From Cricetomys ansorgei (Eukaryota; Chordata; Mammalia; Rodentia; Nesomyidae): DNA of 64,000 nucleotides. A model generated the notes under the pieces. The model did no database searches and was not told the DNA's origin. It saw only the letters and a program-made list of their open reading frames with translations. Positions 59,811 to 64,000 of this stretch are shown here, piece by piece. The stretch lies in NCBI GenBank assembly GCA_026225945.1, contig JAMJFZ010000181.1:1488001-1552000 (forward strand). Direction: 5' to 3'. The translations under genes were made by a program, and so were the position numbers. The stretch's first letter is position 1. Each line of letters begins with the position of its first letter.

Positions 59811-60188
59811 ATGTGTTAGTAAGACCTCTGTCACTGTGACAAAATACCTGATAAAAGGAAGGAATTATTTAATTTGGCCATCATGTTTAGTTCTAGAGGT
59901 TCCAGTTCATAGTCCTTCTCTCCACGCCCTCTGAGTCCATGATGCAGCAGAGTATGTGGCAGACGTTATTAACTCCATGGTGAATAGGAGACTGAAAGTG
60001 TTAAAAGGAGCTAAGGAAAAGACAGTGGTCCCTAGGCCATGCTCCCAGTGACTTACTTCCTCTAGCTATCGCCCCCCCATACCAAAAAAAGCTACCACAT
60101 TTTTCCAAAATACCACCACCAGCTGCACACCAAGCTTTCAACATGGGAGCCTGTTGGAGATTCTGCACATACGAACTACAACACATAT
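59811..60188 (+). repeat. Rodent interspersed repeat, copy B counterpart of 34503-34880
   Basis: Identical by eye to the copy A version over this stretch. Confidence 0.45.
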
Positions 60189-60383
60189 GTAGCCAAGCTT
60201 GAAACCGACTAGTTTAGAACATTTTTTTTTAGCTTTGAAGAAAATCATTTAAGAGTAGAAAGTGCTAATTTTGTTATGTACAAAGTAAATCCTAAAATGT
60301 ATGCAGGTGTCAATGCTATTACAAATACCAGCTAGGGGAACGAAGACCTGTGTTACAATTGCAAAATGCTACTTACAATAATA

Positions 60384-61289
60384 AGCTTGAAACATATTAG
60401 CTTAGAATTTCACTTACCTTTTACACTTTAGCCTGGAGTCGCCACAGCATAATAATGGGACTCTGTACAGTGAAGCAAGGGGCTTAAACAACAGCAGAAA
60501 AGGACAGACCTACTATATTCTTTCATATCAGTGCTAGGGTTAGGATATTAGGTGTAGCTCATGAAAAGATGGGGCCTTCTGGATGACAAGGTACAGGATA
60601 CCAAAGCAGACAATAGGATTCTTCTCCTTTCTCCTTTAGTTTCTCTCCTTCATCCTTTTCCTCCACTCTCTCTTTTTTTCATCCAGCATCCTCACTAGAA
60701 ATAAACCAATGCAGGTGCCATGTCTTTGAAAGTCCTAAACTGTGAACTAAACAAATACTTTTATTGACCCAGGTTACTCTGTAGTAATGCAAGTTTTACC
60801 CATAAAAAGGTATTCTATTAAATCATACTTATCATACCTTCAAGAAAATCATGACAGGTTGGAATTGCTAAAATGATAGAACTGATGCTAGAAAAGGCAA
60901 TCAGTGTTCCTTAACAGTTCCTAACTTAGACTCCTGTAACACTCAAACATGCAAATAGTTCCCCCTCTCTCTTTTTACCCTCTAAGAGATATTAGAATTC
61001 TTTTTAAAGTGGAGCATGGTTTCAGGAACGACAACAGATTTAAGTGACATTGTCAGCATCTTCTATGAATATCATCAGAATAGGATTCAGGGAAAGACCC
61101 AAACTCAAAGTTTTTCCAGGAATAGATCAATAGAAAAGTAGTGGAGCCCAGAGGCAGTCAAATGGGTAGTAGTCCAGAATGCGATTCATCTTTGCATATT
61201 TGCTCCAACAGAGTAACACAACCTTAGAATGTAACCACATTGTTTTTATGTGAATTGAGTGCTCGTCTTTTTCAAGTGACATATAGCAA
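60384..61289. other. Right flank of copy B, nothing recognised
   Basis: No similarity to the DNA right of copy A. No exon or known repeat apart from a pyrimidine-rich run at 60620-60685. Confidence 0.5.
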
Positions 61290-61405
61290 AGGGCACATAA
61301 ATTTTGTCTGGACTGGAACTATGTTAGCTTTGAACTCACAGAGGTCCTCCTGCCTCTGTCTTCTGAGTGTTACAAAAAAGTTGTGTACCACCACACCCAG
61401 CATTT
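61290..61405 (-). repeat. Degenerate B1-like SINE, antisense
   Basis: tttgaactcacagaggtcct, cctgcctctgtcttctgagt and taccaccacacccagc are the reverse strand of B1, with the first part eroded. Confidence 0.75.
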
Positions 61406-61697
61406 GGTAAGTTTTGGTGCATGTATACTCATCAAACTATCACCACAGTATAAGCACATTTTTACCTCTCTGAATTATTTCTGTCCTTTCTCATTTTCAG
61501 TCAACCCAGTGAGGTGTTCATCAATTTAAGGTAGATTTTATATTCTAGAATTTTACACAATATCATGAAGCATACTCACATTTTCAACATGATTCTGATT
61601 CATTCAACCTGCTGCAGGTTAAATATTCATTCTTTTTATTGGTTATATACATGCCTGGAGATGTGTATTCTTAAGTTGAACACCCATGTACAGCCTT

Positions 61698-61854
61698 TTT
61701 TTTGGCTGGGAGGATTCGAGACAGGGTTTCCCTGTTGTAACTCTGACTGTCCTGGAACTCACTTTGTAGACCACGCTGGCCTTGAACTCACAAAGATCCA
61801 CCTGCCTCTGCCTCCCGAGTGTGGGGAATTAAAGGCATGTGCCCCACCACCTGG
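61698..61854 (-). repeat. B1 SINE, antisense
   Basis: gagacagggtttccctgttg, tgtcctggaactcactttgt and cctgcctctgcctcccgagt; nearly full length. It shares the variant ccctgttgtaactctgactg with the B1 at 17018, suggesting the same subfamily. Confidence 0.93.
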
Positions 61855-63512
61855 TCCATGTACAGCCTTTTATAGTCACAAGCTTTCACTTCTCTTCTAG
61901 GGGTAAAACAGAAGACACACATCTATTTCTAATTTCTGAAATGTATAGAATGATATTTTAAGTTGCCCAAAGCAGCATATCTTGTTATTCTCTTTGCTTC
62001 ATTGTGCTTTGGAGACACTTTATAAAAACTGAAGGTCTGTAGGAACCCTGTGGGGATGGAGTCTATTCATGGCATTTATTTAACAACACATGATCACTTG
62101 TTTCTCTATTACATTTTGGTAATTCCTACAATATTTCAAAACCTTCCCATTGTCATATTTGTATTACTGATTGGTAATTGATCTGTTTGGTAGTTTTTTG
62201 TTTGTTTGTTGTCAGATTCCAGTTACCATGTGAAACAATTCAGGGCACTCTGGAGAATTATCTTCTCCTAAACGTATTTTTTCATCTTTATTATGAAGCT
62301 AGTGTAGGAGCTGCTCACTGTTAGCCAAACAAGCCTGGCTGATTTCTGGTTTATTGTTACCTCCTCTATGGTGCTATTGTTTCTGGTTCATTGGTACTTA
62401 GGTTCTGGGTATCTTATTAGCCTCAAACTCCCATTTATTTTTGGTTCCCTATTCTTCTTCTCTTCATGAACGCTGTAGTTGCTTTGTTCTTAACATCCAC
62501 AGTGTGAGCCTCAAATATATCAGTATCTTTAGGAGAAAAAGTAGCGTTGTCAGTGTAGATGCATACTAATAAAGACTTTTGAAATAATAACTATCTTAAC
62601 TGCATTTTAATGCTTCCATCAGGTAGATTTAAATATTTTTAATATCTCATAGGTTTTCTAAATGAAAACATTATTGGGCTATCAGTTTCCCCATTAAGAA
62701 AACAAACAAAAATATAAATGTTTAAATACTTGTTTACTCTCTAAAACCATTATTTGAAATGTTTCAAGGTTTTAAAGTATTACTGTGCTATGAGTGTCAG
62801 TGGCAACTGTCAAATATTTTGTGTGGATCACTATAGACAATGACTGAAAAGATCTAATGAGCAATTGTGTTTTCAGCCATTGTACTAGTCGAAAATGACT
62901 ATTTTTTTTCATAAGTTCCATTTAATTCACAAGCCCATTTATCACTTATTGAATGTTTACTAAATGTCAAGCAATGCTATTATATAGTAGATAGACAAGA
63001 TTCCTATGCTCATGTACAATGCTTTTAAGGTTACAAACTGAATTTTAGGAAAGAAAATGGCATGTTTATTATCTTAGCCAAGAAAAGCTACTCTGTCACT
63101 GAGTAAAGTGTTTTAAACATTTAGTATAACTAATATTCCAGGTAAGAAATACTGTAGGACCCTGAAATTACTGGTAATCAGCAAGATGCATTTAGATCTC
63201 CTAATTTTCCATGAGATTGATTGGTACAGATTGCAACAATCAAGTTCTTCCAAAAGTTTAATCACTCTCTTGTAATTCACGTGGCATAGAATGCATGCAG
63301 TGAGTTACCCCTAAGGCTGAGATCCTTGTTCTCAGGTCCATGAGTCAAAGGGGCATGTATAAAATATCACTCATACCTAGTATGCACATACTTAATGCTC
63401 ATATGTGTGTGCCGTAATCAGTCTGGTATGTTGCTGACCTGTGATTAATGTCACACTTTTGATGGGTAAAGAGAAAGAAGCTGTGAAGCTTTTCCCTTTA
63501 GAAAACATACTG
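61855..63512. other. Intergenic, AT-rich, nothing recognised
   Basis: No ORF above noise, no SINE head. Confidence 0.5.
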
Positions 63513-63640
63513 TTATGGTTGGTTAAAGGTGTACAATTACAATCTCAGCCACAAAGAAGGCAAGAGAATCACTAGCACCTATGAGTTCAAGACCAGCCTG
63601 AGACATGTAACAAGGCCCTGTCTCAAAACAGAAAAATTTG
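63513..63640 (+). repeat. B1-like SINE
   Basis: acaattacaatctcagccac, gagttcaagaccagcctgag and aaggccctgtctcaaaacag; a diverged sense-strand B1 with an A-rich end. Confidence 0.75.
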
Positions 63641-63659
63641 AACAAGGACAACACCAGAA

Positions 63660-64000
63660 TGCATGCTAACATGGAAGGAGAAAAACCCAAAGAGACCCAA
63701 ATCCTAGACATGAAACTACAGGCAACTAAGGAATGCTGAGAGTGGGAGAAAAGTCTTCTTCAGGGAAGTCTTCCCCCTATTCCCTCAACTGGTTATCCAA
63801 TACTAAGTGACCCTGAAATCATATATGTGCAAGTGACATGTGGACTGAAATTGTTGCGTTTACATATTCATGAAGACACATACACACTACAGAAGCCCCA
63901 ATTTTGTGGCGGGCATACATGGGTTGGACGGAGGGAAGGGAAGAAAATGATGTAATTACGTTTTAATTCAAACAAATTTAATAAGGAAAATTATATACAC
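63660..64000 (+). repeat. L1 3' UTR fragment, reaching the window edge
   Basis: aaacccaaagagacccaaat, caggcaactaaggaatgctg, then ggttggacggagggaaggga and gatgtaattacgttttaatt. The same plan as 20036-20420. Confidence 0.7.

Larger units (their letters stand above)
47240..60383. repeat. Segmental duplication, copy B
   Basis: Direct-orientation partner of 23060-35075. Compared with A it lacks 1.58 kb (A 24780-26361) and the (TA)n at 30194. It has about 1.8 kb in place of 285 bp (53543-55346) and about 1.34 kb extra (57384-58723). Distance to A is 24188 bp at the left end and 25308 bp at the right end. Confidence 0.9.

Overview
The window is vertebrate nuclear DNA from a muroid rodent. It is AT-rich and intron-bearing, and it holds SINEs of the B1, B2/B3 and B4/ID types, L1 3' ends of the rodent Lx kind, URR1-like hAT elements and long microsatellites. 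There is no operon structure and no CRISPR, rRNA or tRNA gene. The species cannot be fixed from the sequence alone. The only genes I can support are two members of the resistin-like (RELM/FIZZ) family, so this is the rodent Retnl cluster. Both lie on the + strand about 24.5 kb apart.

Gene 1 (about 14.40-16.37 kb) is RELM-beta-like. It has a non-coding first exon, three coding exons, an N-terminal cysteine and all ten C-terminal cysteines of the family. The acceptor of its last exon reads GG instead of AG, and a stop codon removes the last three residues, so it is probably a pseudogene. A long (TA)n microsatellite occupies its TATA-box position. Gene 2 (about 38.87-41.67 kb) is an intact 110-residue RELM of the alpha/gamma type. 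It has consensus splice dinucleotides, a TATA box, and a TTC-N4-GAA (STAT6-type) site overlapping a C/EBP-like half-site about 70 bp upstream of the TATA box.

Layout: 0-14 kb is repeat-rich DNA upstream of gene 1, with an old duplicate block at 2.1-3.3 kb. 14.4-20.0 kb is gene 1 and its 3' flank. 20.0-23.0 kb holds an L1 end, an old repeat and the partner of the 2.1-3.3 kb block. 23.06-35.08 kb is segmental copy A. 35.1-37.5 kb has an eroded antisense ERV-L pol remnant and an L1 piece. 38.3-44.8 kb is gene 2 and its flank, colinear with the gene 1 block. 44.9-47.2 kb has an inverted LTR-like element and unassigned DNA. 47.24-60.38 kb is segmental copy B, in direct orientation to A. 60.4-64.0 kb holds SINEs and an L1 end.

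The cluster has grown by repeated tandem duplication. An old event gave the two genes with their flanks. A younger event gave copies A and B, whose similarity is a mosaic of nearly identical patches and patches near 90%, as expected from gene conversion or repeated exchange. Copy B points toward a possible further RELM gene just beyond the right edge. No wholly unknown gene system was found. The notable signals are the decay of gene 1 and the mosaic duplication.
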